In this document: positions 52,622 to 61,176 of the stretch, piece after piece | Layout of the letters: each line of letters opens with the position of its first letter | How positions within the stretch are numbered: the first letter of the stretch is position 1 | Assembly: GCA_021820965.1 (NCBI GenBank) | Contig: JAKACZ010000024.1 | Span: forward strand, 1 to 64,000 | Length of the DNA: 64,000 bases | Direction of reading: 5' to 3' | DNA from: Bacillota bacterium | Lineage (GTDB): Bacteria > Bacillota > Sulfobacillia > Sulfobacillales > Sulfobacillaceae | Notes under the pieces: generated by a model | Told to the model about the DNA's origin: nothing | Databases searched by the model: none | What the model saw: only the letters and a program-made list of their open reading frames with translations | Position numbers and translations under genes: made by a program

Positions 52622-53179
52622 GCGGCATTGCTCCAAATTTCCCCAAGCTTTCAAGGCGCGCGGCATTCTATAGGTGGGGAGTCGTGGAGCGGACGAGCAC
52701 AGTACTCGGTACCCAGGAAAGCACGTGTCTTGGCCCACCCAGCACCCTCCTAAGTCCGGGGAGAGCTCGTGTTCAAAGATTCACGTTGCTAGGCGGGGTC
52801 GCGCTTTCGTGGGGGTTTGCCCGGCATTGCGATGGCTCAACCCGTTTTTTGGCGCGGACCCGCGTGGTGCCCTAATGCACGTCACTCCGCGCTCGATCGC
52901 TCCTTAGACGGTATGGGGCGTATGCGCTGCACTGGCCAGACGTAAGGTTGGGGCATGGGCATCTAACGCTGCCGAGTGGGGAAGAAGTTGAACTGGTGGA
53001 GGGCCTTCGACGCCCCCATTTGCATAGGCGATCTGATATGACGGTACGGTGCGCACGCACGCTCATAGGCATCACCGCCCGGATTAGCCGGTGGGTAGAT
53101 TCTGCCCCCACCGATCAGGGACCCCTGGGACAATCCCCTCGAGGTGGGCCGAGGGGCCTTGCATTTTGGCTCCAACTCG
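52622..53179. other. Intergenic region with repeat copy 1
   Basis: About 560 bases without a gene. Holds the first of two imperfect direct repeats that flank vapBC (53010-53082). Confidence 0.4.
53010..53082. repeat. Direct repeat copy 1 flanking vapBC
   Basis: Begins ACGCCCCCATTT, continues through GATCTGATATGACGGTACGG and ends ATCACCGCCCGG. Copy 2 at 53941-54010 matches at roughly four of five positions over ~70 bases, in the same orientation. Confidence 0.75.
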
Positions 53180-53196
53180 ACTAGTCTATGACTAGT
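53180..53196. promoter_or_regulatory. Likely VapB operator
   Basis: ACTAGT at 53180-53185 and again at 53191-53196, separated by CTATG. Since ACTAGT is itself palindromic the whole is an inverted repeat. It lies just before the vapB binding site GAGGTG, where Phd/VapB antitoxins usually bind. Confidence 0.5.
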
Positions 53197-53209
53197 GAGG
53201 TGAAGTATC

Positions 53210-53449
53210 ATGGAACAAATTGGGGCTTATGACGCCAAGGCGCGGCTTGCGGAGCTACTTGACAAGGCGGCTCAGGGCGAGACGATTTTGATTACCAGGA
53301 ACGGTAAGCCAATGGCATGTCTCACGCCGCCGCCCCAGGGCCCTTCGAGAACCGTGGCCGAGGCCGTTCAAGACCTACTCGCGTTCGGCAAGGGCCGGAC
53401 GCTCGGGATGCGCTTAAAAGACGCTATCGACGAGGGGCGGCGGTATTAG
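53210..53449 (+). CDS. vapB: VapB-type antitoxin (Phd/YefM fold)
   Basis: 79 residues. The N-terminal half IGAYDAKARLAELLDKAAQG followed by ITRNGKPMACLTPP is the Phd/YefM DNA-binding fold. The C-terminal half (VQDLLAFGKGRTLGMRLKDA) is the toxin-neutralising tail. Its stop overlaps the GTG of vapC as TAGTG. The pair sits between two direct repeats. Confidence 0.88.
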   Translation: MEQIGAYDAKARLAELLDKAAQGETILITRNGKPMACLTPPPQGPSRTVAEAVQDLLAFGKGRTLGMRLKDAIDEGRRY

Positions 53450-53877
53450 TGGTGGTTTTGGACGCTTCGGTCGCATTGTCCTGGTGCTTTGAGGATGAGA
53501 GCGACTCCTACAGCCAGGCGGTCCTGGAGCACGCAGTCAAGACGTCGTTTGTCGTGCCCAGCATTTGGTCCCTGGAAGTGGCCAACGGGTTGCTCGTCGC
53601 CGAGCGGCGGGGCCGGATTACTCGGGCGGCATCGGCACAGTTTGTCGGCCTACTGTCTGATCTTGCCATCACTGTCGAGCCGGAGCCGAGCCTTCGGTAT
53701 GAGGCTGACCTGATGGATCTGGCACGTCGTCATAACTTGTCGGCCTACGACGCGTCTTATCTCAGGGTCTCCCTAAAAAAGGGGGCCGCGCTGGCCACCA
53801 AGGATGCGCGGCTGGCCAATGTCGCATTGGACGAAGGGGTCGCGTCATGGCAACCGCCAGCGGATGGCAACCATTGA
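53449..53877 (+). CDS. vapC: VapC-type PIN-domain ribonuclease toxin
   Basis: 142 residues with the PIN acidic residues: VVLDASVALSW (first Asp), IWSLEVANGLL (Glu), YDASYLRVSLKKGAALATKD (third and fourth acidic residues). VapC toxins cleave tRNA or rRNA. GTG start overlapping vapB, the usual coupling of toxin to antitoxin. Confidence 0.9.
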   Translation: MVVLDASVALSWCFEDESDSYSQAVLEHAVKTSFVVPSIWSLEVANGLLVAERRGRITRAASAQFVGLLSDLAITVEPEPSLRYEADLMDLARRHNLSAYDASYLRVSLKKGAALATKDARLANVALDEGVASWQPPADGNH

Positions 53878-53940
53878 GATACGAGCACGTTCTGCAAAAC
53901 ATGGCCCAGCTCGTGTAAACCTCCGTCGCTCAGCGCGTCC

Positions 53941-54010
53941 ACGCCCCCATTTCCAAAGGCGAACTGATGTGACGGTACGGTCTGCACGTTCACAGATATC
54001 ACCGCGCGGG
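53941..54010. repeat. Direct repeat copy 2 flanking vapBC
   Basis: Begins ACGCCCCCATTT, continues GAACTGATGTGACGGTACGG and ends ATCACCGCGCGGG, matching copy 1 at 53010-53082 in the same orientation. Confidence 0.75.
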
Positions 54011-55120
54011 CTCGGTTTGTGAGGGTTCGGTGCCGACAGATAGACGGCCTCGCTTTTCCGTTGCACCCGCGGATGCGGGTTCTCCGAGCTGCTCGACTTC
54101 CAAGGTTTTCGACCGCCGTCCGCAATCCTCAGGCAAATCATTTCCATGACCTCCTCTGCTTACGTCTGGGGTGCTTTCGAATCCACGTTCCCTTTGACTC
54201 TAGAAAAAGGTCCGCCGACTGTTTCGGCGGACGGGAATGGGTCATTCGAGAACCTTTCGTGCGCTTTAGCAAAACGGATCACGGTGGAAAATCTGGTTTT
54301 GTGAATGCCCATGCCGCATACACCGCTGGTGGTAGGGGGCAAAGCCGCGTGTTGCGGCGCGCCAAGCACTGCCGCCACCCGACCGCCCGATAGCTCGGCC
54401 CGGTGAACCGTGTCGGAACGATGAAGGTCTTGTCCAACACCACGGGTGGCCGTGCATCGTCTCCGAGTCCTTTCGGACCCGGCGATTTTGCGCGAGAATC
54501 TTGTCCGCCTAATTGGGCACCCTTGCGCCGGGCAGGATTTTAAAAACGGCGGATTATTGACGACTACCGTCCCATAGTGTGTCGAGATAACGCCGTCTGG
54601 CTTGAATGTGCCTGCTGCTTGCGCAGTGTAATCCTGGCTGCAGTCACTAATGCGCTCGCACCACACCCCGAAACTGTCGCGGTTCAAGGAATGGAAACTT
54701 GGCCCCGAACCATGGGTTGTGAGGGGGAGTCCGATATGTATCGATTTTATCGCCGGATTTTAGGCACACGCATTGGGATCCTCCTCATGGCGGATGTGCT
54801 CAGCGCTCCGCAACCCTAAGGGCAGATAAGGTCGTCATTCACCATATAGTGGAACCGGGGCGCCGCGCGTTGACCGGTAATTGCTCCTGGCAGAGCCTCG
54901 GCTTTCCGATCCAACAGGCCAATGCGACAGAGGAAATGGCTGAGGTTTTGGACTTGGTTTTAGTTGGTTGGTGGATTGCTATCCCCCCAGCCTGGGCCAT
55001 ATTTTCATCCATGTTCCATTATTTGATGTAACCCTGGGGCAATGCCCAGCGTTTACAATAGAGAAGAGAGTCGTTACCCCGTCAGAGATATTACTGCGTT
55101 GGAAAGGTTGCCGCATCGCC
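54011..55120. other. Long stretch without a supported gene
   Basis: About 1.1 kb. A minus frame (54160-54687) is open, but I see no motif in it. It may be decayed element DNA. A minus-strand terminator-like hairpin lies at 54203-54232. Confidence 0.4.
54203..54232 (-). terminator. Terminator-like hairpin on the minus strand
   Basis: Read on the minus strand: GTCCGCCGA, loop AACAG, TCGGCGGAC, then CCTTTTTC. Nine-base perfect stem followed by five T. No intact minus-strand gene is seen upstream, so it may belong to a decayed one. Confidence 0.5.
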
Positions 55121-56254
55121 ATGCCAAAACCTCTGGGAACCAAAGCCGTCTACATGCCGGGCTTGGACGGTCTTCGAGCGCTTGCCGTGTTTGCCGTCAT
55201 CTTCTATCACCTCGGGGCGAGCTGGGCTCCGGGTGGACTATTGGGCGTCGGGGTGTTCTTTACCTTATCCGGCTATCTCATTACTGACCTACTGTTGGGC
55301 CATATTCGCAATCACGGTCGCATCATGTTCGGCGACTTCTACTTCCGCCGGGCCAAACGGCTCTTGCCGGCTTTGTACGTGATGCTGGCCCTCGTGCTGT
55401 TTTATATTACGCTGTTTCAGCGTGACCTGCTCTCCTCGCTGCCGGGGGACGTGATTGCGGCGCTGCTGTACGTGAGTAACTGGTGGTACATCTATCACCA
55501 CGTCTCCTATTTCCAGTCCTTTATCCCGTCGCCGTTCACCCATCTGTGGTCGCTGGCGGTGGAAGAGCAGTTCTACTTAATCTGGCCGCTTGTTCTGATT
55601 TTACTCGTCAAATTCGTCAAGTCCGATGTGGCCAAAGTGTTGCTCACCCTCGCCTTGGCGGCAGCCTCGGCCGTAGCCATGGGGTACCTCTATCATCCCG
55701 GCACCGTGCCAAACTTGGTGTACTACAGTACGGACACGCGCGCATTTGCGCTTCTCATCGGTGCGGCGCTGGCGTTTGTCTGGCCCAGCACCAGGCTTCC
55801 ATCGATGCACCCGGCGGTGCGTGACGGCATTACGGTACTCGGGGTGGCCGGGCTGGGGCTCTTCGTGTGGATGGTACTTTACACCACCGAGTATCAGACA
55901 TTTATGTACCGCGGCGGCATGGTGCTGCTAGCGCTGGGAACAATGTTCTTGGTGCAGGCGCTGACCATACCCAATAGCCTCTTATCGATAGCGCTGGGTT
56001 CGCGGCCGTTTCGTTGGCTGGGCGTGCGCTCCTATGCAATTTATCTGTGGCATTATCCCATCGTCGCCCTGTCGTCAGGGCTGTTGGCCCGGATCAACAA
56101 CAACCATCTCTTGTACGACGCGATTGTGGTGGCTGGCACAGTGCTGATTTCCGGGTTGTCGTGGCACTTTGTTGAAAACCCGATTCGGCGGATGCGGCTA
56201 AATCCGATATCCGGTCGGCACAGCCCGATTTCCATGCAAGAGAGGGCGCTTTAA
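55121..56254 (+). CDS. OafA/OatA-type membrane O-acyltransferase
   Basis: 377 residues from ATG 55121, about ten helices. PGLDGLRALAVFAVIFYHLG (catalytic His region), GVFFTLSGYLITDLLLG and FTHLWSLAVEEQFYLIWPLV are the three defining blocks of OafA/YrhL acyltransferases; SYAIYLWHYPIVALSS closes the domain. Transfers acetyl groups to cell-surface sugars or peptidoglycan. The next gene, one base later, encodes the extracellular SGNH part, so the usual OatA fusion is here two proteins. Confidence 0.88.
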   Translation: MPKPLGTKAVYMPGLDGLRALAVFAVIFYHLGASWAPGGLLGVGVFFTLSGYLITDLLLGHIRNHGRIMFGDFYFRRAKRLLPALYVMLALVLFYITLFQRDLLSSLPGDVIAALLYVSNWWYIYHHVSYFQSFIPSPFTHLWSLAVEEQFYLIWPLVLILLVKFVKSDVAKVLLTLALAAASAVAMGYLYHPGTVPNLVYYSTDTRAFALLIGAALAFVWPSTRLPSMHPAVRDGITVLGVAGLGLFVWMVLYTTEYQTFMYRGGMVLLALGTMFLVQALTIPNSLLSIALGSRPFRWLGVRSYAIYLWHYPIVALSSGLLARINNNHLLYDAIVVAGTVLISGLSWHFVENPIRRMRLNPISGRHSPISMQERAL

Positions 56255-56255
56255 T

Positions 56256-57110
56256 ATGCGCCAGGGGGTTGTTGCACTGCTGGGGCTGATTGGCGCGGTT
56301 ATTGTCGGGGTGGACGTGGCCGGATTGACCGGTGCCTTTGGCTATCCGAAATACGACGCTGGCGCGTCAACCATCGCCACCAGCACTGGCACCGCGCCGT
56401 CGTCCAACTCTCGGACGAAACCCTCAAGCAAGACAACTCCATCCGGAAGTCCGCCTCCTTCCAGCGCGGCCCCGGTTACCACCTCTACGCCGCCGTCGAG
56501 TTCGACCGCGCCCTCCAGCGGGTCGGGGCCGTCCACCAAACCGGGTGGCTCGGTGTCGTCCATCCCGCCGGCAGTACCGGTGCCTCCCGGGGCCATTCCC
56601 ACCGCTCCAATTGGAAACGGCGCTGATGTGACAACCATCGGTGACTCCGTTATGGTGGATGCCGCGCCTTATTTGGTTCAATTGCTGCCCGGAATCACCG
56701 TCGACGGGAAGGTTAGCCGCCAGCTGAGCGCGGCGCCAGCGGTGGTCTCGCAGCTGAAGGCCGAAGGCAAGCTACACCGTTACCTGGTGATAGAACTGGG
56801 CACCAATGGTCCGTTTACGGCCCAACAGCTGGAAAGTCTCATGCGTGATGCGGGCCCGGGTCACGGCTTTGTGCTTGTCAATACGTCCGACCCCTTGCCC
56901 TGGGAGCAGGCAGTCAACCAGGTAATTGATCAGGTGGCGGCCTCGTATCCGCACACTGTGCTGGTCAACTGGTATCAAGCAGCCCAGAAAGTGCCGCAGG
57001 ATTTTTACTCCGACCATGTGCACTTGGTTCCGGCGGGCGCCAAATACTATGCGACGCTCATTGCCAATGCGGTCCTCACACTGCAACGGGAGTATCCGCC
57101 CCGGGGATAA
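56256..57110 (+). CDS. SGNH-type surface hydrolase/acyl-transfer partner
   Basis: 284 residues: an N-terminal membrane anchor (residues ~4-28), a Ser/Thr/Pro-rich linker (~30-120) and an SGNH domain with VTTIGDSVMVDAAPYLV (catalytic Ser), VIELGTNGPF (Asn block) and FYSDHVHLVPAGAKYYATLI (D-x2-H dyad). Such domains take over acetyl groups from the membrane acyltransferase outside the cell. Forms an operon with the acyltransferase gene. Confidence 0.85.
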   Translation: MRQGVVALLGLIGAVIVGVDVAGLTGAFGYPKYDAGASTIATSTGTAPSSNSRTKPSSKTTPSGSPPPSSAAPVTTSTPPSSSTAPSSGSGPSTKPGGSVSSIPPAVPVPPGAIPTAPIGNGADVTTIGDSVMVDAAPYLVQLLPGITVDGKVSRQLSAAPAVVSQLKAEGKLHRYLVIELGTNGPFTAQQLESLMRDAGPGHGFVLVNTSDPLPWEQAVNQVIDQVAASYPHTVLVNWYQAAQKVPQDFYSDHVHLVPAGAKYYATLIANAVLTLQREYPPRG

Positions 57111-57338
57111 GGACGGATAAGATCCGGGCAACAGTCCTCGCGAGGCGCCAGCACGGGAGCGGGTCTTAGGTACTCCTGGGCGTATGTCTTGTGACACTGG
57201 TTTTAGGAGGCTGTTCCACCTGGCTCGCCCTGCGCACGGCTCGGCTCATCATGCCATGGTGATAGACACAGCCAGGGCCATGGTCCGGTCAAAAGATCGA
57301 CTTAACCAAGAATATTTCATATTGTCGAGAGGCTGGGC

Positions 57339-57644
57339 TTAAGCAAACCCAAAATAACGCTTGGCATCATCCGACATCATAGCTGGCTCCCAGGGGGGTT
57401 GCCACACGACATTGACATTGGCGTCCTCAACGCCGTCGATGGCCAGCAGGCGCTCGTGTGCGCCTTCCTGGATATAGTTGGTTGCGGGACAGCCAGGCGT
57501 GGTCATGGTCATAACCACATCGATCTTGGCCTCGTCAATCGTAATCCCGTAAACCAGTCCCAGATCGACGATATTGTAACCCAGTTCAGGGTCGATAACA
57601 TCTCTTAACGCTTCTTTTACGGTGTCTTCGGTTAAATCGCTCAC
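57339..57644 (-). CDS. MIP18/SufT-like iron-sulfur assembly protein
   Basis: 101 residues of the DUF59/MIP18 family. DPELGYNIVDLGLVYGI carries the conserved D-P-E and TTPGCPATNYIQEGAH the conserved cysteine. NVVWQPPWEPAMMSDDAKRY is the usual end. These proteins help deliver Fe-S clusters. GTG start after GGGAGGAA. A CRP/FNR-type box lies at -41 of its predicted promoter, linking it to the stress regulon and the divergent hemerythrin gene. Confidence 0.9.
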   Translation of the reverse strand: MSDLTEDTVKEALRDVIDPELGYNIVDLGLVYGITIDEAKIDVVMTMTTPGCPATNYIQEGAHERLLAIDGVEDANVNVVWQPPWEPAMMSDDAKRYFGFA

Positions 57645-57685
57645 GGTATTCCTCCCGCCCCTATGGTTATCCTGATCCTGTTGTT

Positions 57686-57728
57686 ATTATGCGGAACGCG
57701 CCAAAACTTAAACGTGATGAAGATCACG
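57686..57728 (-). promoter_or_regulatory. CRP/FNR-type box and promoter of the MIP18 gene
   Basis: The perfect palindrome CGTGATGAAGATCACG is at 57713-57728. On the minus strand a -10 CATAAT lies at 57691-57686, so the start is near 57679 and the box centre at about -41, the class II activator position. Confidence 0.7.
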
Positions 57729-57775
57729 ACCGGTGCCCAATATGAAATGTTCATGTAATATGCTACTCTCAACCA

Positions 57776-57791
57776 TGTGATCTGGGTCACG
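57776..57791 (+). promoter_or_regulatory. CRP/FNR-type box before the hemerythrin gene
   Basis: TGTGATCTGGGTCACG at 57776-57791 (TGTGA-N6-TCACG), upstream of the hemerythrin GTG at 57935. The -10 expected near 57813-57818 is weak, so the exact promoter is unsure. Confidence 0.6.
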
Positions 57792-57934
57792 GAGCTTAAG
57801 GGGTGCGTCGGCAATGCTTTTCTTAGGGTGAGTGGTCGGTCCGCCGGACAGGTTACTTTGCATCACTCGCTCGAACAATTGAGGGAGAGAACCGTGGATC
57901 TCGTCACGACAGAGTGGTAGGAAGGGAGAGCAAC

Positions 57935-58402
57935 GTGAATCTTATCGACCAACTGACGCAAGAGCACCAAGACTACGTGTTGAAGTTGACAACACTGGCC
58001 GACACCATCGAAGGCATTCGCGTCAACGGAAGGGGTGACTATTTTATACAGACGTTGGATGAACTCCTCAACCCGTTGACGGTGGACTTGGATGCGCATG
58101 CCAAGCGTGAGGAAGACTTCCTCTTCCCACGCCTCACCGAGCGCACACCCAATAGTCAGGTCGATTTGATGATTGAAGAACATCAAGTCATTCGGGCGCT
58201 AAGCCACGACTTCGGCCAGTGGTATCCACTTTGGCGGGAGGGTGATGACGGCGCCTATGCGCGCTGGGCCGACCCGGCGTTGGATTTGCGCGGTAAGTTC
58301 TCGACGCATATGCAGAAGGAAAATTTGATAATATTTCCGCTTGCGCGAAGGGTACTGACCCCGGCGGAAATCGACCAACTAGTCAGCTGGGGTAGCCGTT
58401 AA
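57935..58402 (+). CDS. Hemerythrin (HHE) domain protein
   Basis: 155 residues, a four-helix diiron protein. Metal ligands are in LTQEHQDYVLKL, DAHAKREEDFLFPRL (H-x3-EE/D), MIEEHQVIRAL and FSTHMQKENLIIFPLA (H-x3-E). Such proteins bind oxygen or nitric oxide or help repair iron centres. GTG start after GAAGGGAG. It is preceded by CRP/FNR-type boxes and followed three bases later by a methyltransferase-like gene. Confidence 0.88.
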   Translation: MNLIDQLTQEHQDYVLKLTTLADTIEGIRVNGRGDYFIQTLDELLNPLTVDLDAHAKREEDFLFPRLTERTPNSQVDLMIEEHQVIRALSHDFGQWYPLWREGDDGAYARWADPALDLRGKFSTHMQKENLIIFPLARRVLTPAEIDQLVSWGSR

Positions 58403-58404
58403 AG

Positions 58405-59070
58405 GTGGAGTTCGACCCCGTCGATGATGATTGGCAGAGTCTAGAGCGGGTCTTTCGGGCGTTTCCGTCGCAGCGGCAGGAGCGGGCCGAGTGGCGTTCC
58501 ATCGCGTCCACTGTATATGCCCGTCTGTTGGAGCGTGGCCATCTTGGGCTTCCCGCGCTAATCCCGGGATTGGTTCATGCCCGCCTAGCCACTGCGCTCG
58601 TGGCAGCGGGGTACCGTCGCAAGGCCGAAATCCGTGGTCGCTCTTTCCTATGTTTGGGATGCCATGCAGGATTGGAAGTGCGGATTCTTCGCGATTTTGG
58701 CGCAGGCCGTGTCCTGGGGATCGAGCGGCGCGCTGAAGTCGCGGAGGAAGGGGTTCGCGCAACGCTGATCGATTCCGGTGAAATCCTTGTGGCAGACTTC
58801 TGGGACGCCCTTCGTCAGCCCGTGCGCAGCCATTGGAATGAAATCCTGGTGCTGGCCCCTGAGGCCCTCGATATGGGGGCGCTTTGGCTGGTAGCCCACC
58901 CGCACCTCGTCGTCGGCGGCCATCTCACGGTCGTGGCTCAGGAATCGGATATAGAAGCCTGGCCAAGCGACATGAGACAAGGCGTTGCTTTGGAAGGTAC
59001 GATGGGATGGTATTCTATGACGGCGAAGCCCGAGCGTGGCGATAGTCTCCGTGATGGTAAGGAAGTCTAA
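58405..59070 (+). CDS. Methyltransferase-like protein, function unknown
   Basis: 221 residues. FLCLGCHAGLEVRILRDFGA then GRVLGIERRAEVA resemble the SAM-binding motif I and the acidic end of strand 2 of class I methyltransferases. The rest is not clearly conserved, and the usual G-x-G-x-G is altered (CLGCHAG). GTG start two bases after the hemerythrin stop, so probably co-transcribed with it. Confidence 0.5.
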   Translation: MEFDPVDDDWQSLERVFRAFPSQRQERAEWRSIASTVYARLLERGHLGLPALIPGLVHARLATALVAAGYRRKAEIRGRSFLCLGCHAGLEVRILRDFGAGRVLGIERRAEVAEEGVRATLIDSGEILVADFWDALRQPVRSHWNEILVLAPEALDMGALWLVAHPHLVVGGHLTVVAQESDIEAWPSDMRQGVALEGTMGWYSMTAKPERGDSLRDGKEV

Positions 59071-59443
59071 CCATAGAGGACCGAGGGAAACATGATAACC
59101 CTGCACTTTATAATCCGGAGCATCTGGTAGTCAAGCGATGAATGATTCGGATTACGCTTGAGTGGGTTGGCGGTTGCCGGGGAGAAACGCTTCGTGACCA
59201 TGAGACCGCAAGTGTTTGATTATTCGGGTGCTGCGAGGACAAATTCAGCCGGCTTCCGGCACCTAACGACAGCTTCGGACGAGCCAAGCAGAGGAGTTTG
59301 AGCCTGGTGTGCGCTACGCGTTGACTCGTGCCGACAACTCCCTAATGTCCGCATTCCCGATGTCATAGCCTACAGCAGGGCCCGGAATTGTCCTCTGAGT
59401 CAGCCGGCGGTCGAGAATTTAAAAAAGGGGGGGAATGACTTTT
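59071..59443. other. Intergenic region
   Basis: About 370 bases, nothing recognised apart from the GGGGGGG binding site of the ferredoxin gene at its end. Confidence 0.4.
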
Positions 59444-59725
59444 ATGGCGCACGTTATTACCAATCGCTGCGTGGACACCAAGGATCAAAGCTGTGTCGAA
59501 GTGTGCCCCGTGGACTGTATCCATCCGAGTTCCGATCTTGATGGGCAAGAAGAGTTCGACGCCTATCCCCAGCTGTACATTGATCCCGAGGTGTGCATAG
59601 ACTGTGGGGCCTGCGTACCGGAGTGCCCGGTGGAAGCCATTTTCTATGTGGATGATGTACCCGATGAATATGAGAGTGACATTGCGGCTAATCGAGAATT
59701 TTACCAAAAATGGCTGCCTAAGTAA
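59444..59725 (+). CDS. fdxA: 7Fe/8Fe ferredoxin
   Basis: 93 residues from the second ATG, which has better spacing to GGGGGGG than the ATG at 59435. ITNRCVDTKDQSCVEVCPVD starts the first cluster site, and CIDCGACVPECPVEAIF provides the C-x2-C-x2-C-x3-C of the second. The first site lacks the middle cysteine pattern of a 4Fe cluster, as in 3Fe-4Fe ferredoxins. A small electron carrier, possibly able to serve the PaaABC oxygenase or other enzymes. Stands alone. Confidence 0.92.
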   Translation: MAHVITNRCVDTKDQSCVEVCPVDCIHPSSDLDGQEEFDAYPQLYIDPEVCIDCGACVPECPVEAIFYVDDVPDEYESDIAANREFYQKWLPK

Positions 59726-60278
59726 GTCGTTGGGCTAGTGTGAACAAGGACTAGTCGCAGCTCACGATGAGGTGGCGGGAGCCACTTTTTCAACCGGGCA
59801 CGAGTTCTTTCGCATCGCCAAGACGTCTATGGTGCCAGGCGCAGTCAATGGGCGTGAGGGGTTCGGGGTGCTAGCGCGGTCTATGACCATCATCGTCATC
59901 GAGATTTTGGCGTCTCATGGGAGGGGTTTTGCCTCTGTTTCTCTCGCCCGTGCCCAAGTTAGCGCCGGGGCTAAGGCTTTTCGCAGCGGACGCCGCCGGA
60001 GATTTTCCTGAACCTGCGTCCGCTCGCCATTGCCGGGCTTTGGCGGTTGGATGCAGGTTTAACCGCACTTGTTGGGCTGGCTGCAGCCGGAACGTCTCAT
60101 CTCGTTCTCCGAAAGCCTGGTCGTAGACAGCGTTGGCCCGACTGGCGGGATATATTTAAGTGTGGTGGGGTTCCAGAGGATTTAATTCGCAACCTGGGAT
60201 TTCTCAGGCGTTATTGGACAGCGCCTCCTCGGGGTGATGATAGAGCAACTGCGCACTAAAGTAGGGAGGAATGGACGA
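59726..60278. other. Intergenic region
   Basis: About 550 bases with no supported gene. GATATATTTAAG near 60148 may be part of a promoter for the next gene. Confidence 0.35.
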
Positions 60279-60719
60279 ATGGCAAATGTGATGTGGAGAG
60301 GGCGGGAAGAGGTTGACTTGATTGAGCGTATTAAGGTCTGGCGCGCTGGAGCTGACCGAGACAGCGCGCTCTTGGTCACCGAAACCTCGCCTCAACAGTT
60401 GGCCGACATGATAGAGGCCTTGGGGCCGGATGAAGTTGAGACCTACCTGGGTTCCGAGGGAACCGTGAGTGTGCGATTGCGCTCCAAGGCCGCAACCGAA
60501 TTTGCCGTGCTGGAAGCGAACGAGCACAGGGAACTGTTGCTCATTCTACAGGCGGCTTTGATTGACGTGGCCGAGCGCGACGCTGATAGGGCATCTAAGC
60601 TTGCCGCACGCGCGTATGTTAACCTCAAAACCGATCCAAAAGGCCAGCGCCGTTACGATGGTTTGCTGCATCGGTTTACGGGGGTCCTCCACCGACAGTC
60701 GCACAAGGGCAGTGATTGA
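60279..60719 (+). CDS. Hypothetical protein
   Basis: 146 residues, start ATG 60279 after AGGGAGGA. Mostly helical, acidic in the middle (ALGPDEVETYLGSEGTVSV). No family recognised, no membrane segment or signal. Stand-alone gene. Confidence 0.55.
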   Translation: MANVMWRGREEVDLIERIKVWRAGADRDSALLVTETSPQQLADMIEALGPDEVETYLGSEGTVSVRLRSKAATEFAVLEANEHRELLLILQAALIDVAERDADRASKLAARAYVNLKTDPKGQRRYDGLLHRFTGVLHRQSHKGSD

Positions 60720-61176
60720 ACATCCCCGGCCGGGTTCAGCGGCGGAAGGTGGTGCTGGGGGATGGGCTCAATGGCTCGGAGGGCCAAGCAACGGTTCGGG
60801 CAACCAATGTGAATTACTTCATGGGGTAAGTCACATGGACAGCCTAGTTTGGCAAGCCGTCCAACCGTTTCGGGCGTCCTGGTTTTGATGGCAGGCCGCC
60901 TTGGCCTGCTTAACAACGGTCTGACATGATGGTACTGCCAGCCGATTGTCCTCTTATTCCGATTTTTTGGTTCCAATGATATTTACCTCTGGATTCCAAT
61001 ACCTGGCTTGTGAGAGTCCTGGGAAGGATCGTTGCCAGACCGCTAAAAAGCCCGAAAGCCCACTCAGGGGAAGCACGATCTTGTTTTGACCTAATAGAAG
61101 GCAGACCAGTGATGCCGAGTGGTTAGCATTTGACATCCTGTTTCCCGTGTTATACTAAACTTAGGAGGTGTAAGCG
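60720..61176. other. Intergenic region
   Basis: About 450 bases, nothing recognised except the promoter of the Uma2 gene at its end. Confidence 0.4.
61130..61156 (+). promoter_or_regulatory. Candidate promoter of the Uma2 gene
   Basis: TTGACA at 61130-61135, 15-base spacer, TATACT at 61151-61156, followed by the binding site TTAGGAGGTG and the ATG at 61177. The leader is very short. Confidence 0.5.

Noticed and set aside
54160-54687. 175-residue minus frame
   Set aside because: No motif, unusual composition, and it reads through the terminator-like hairpin at 54203-54232.
57339-57644. Second PaaD
   Set aside because: It has the MIP18 domain but lacks the C-terminal zinc ribbon of PaaD and is far from paaABC, so SufT-like is the better call.
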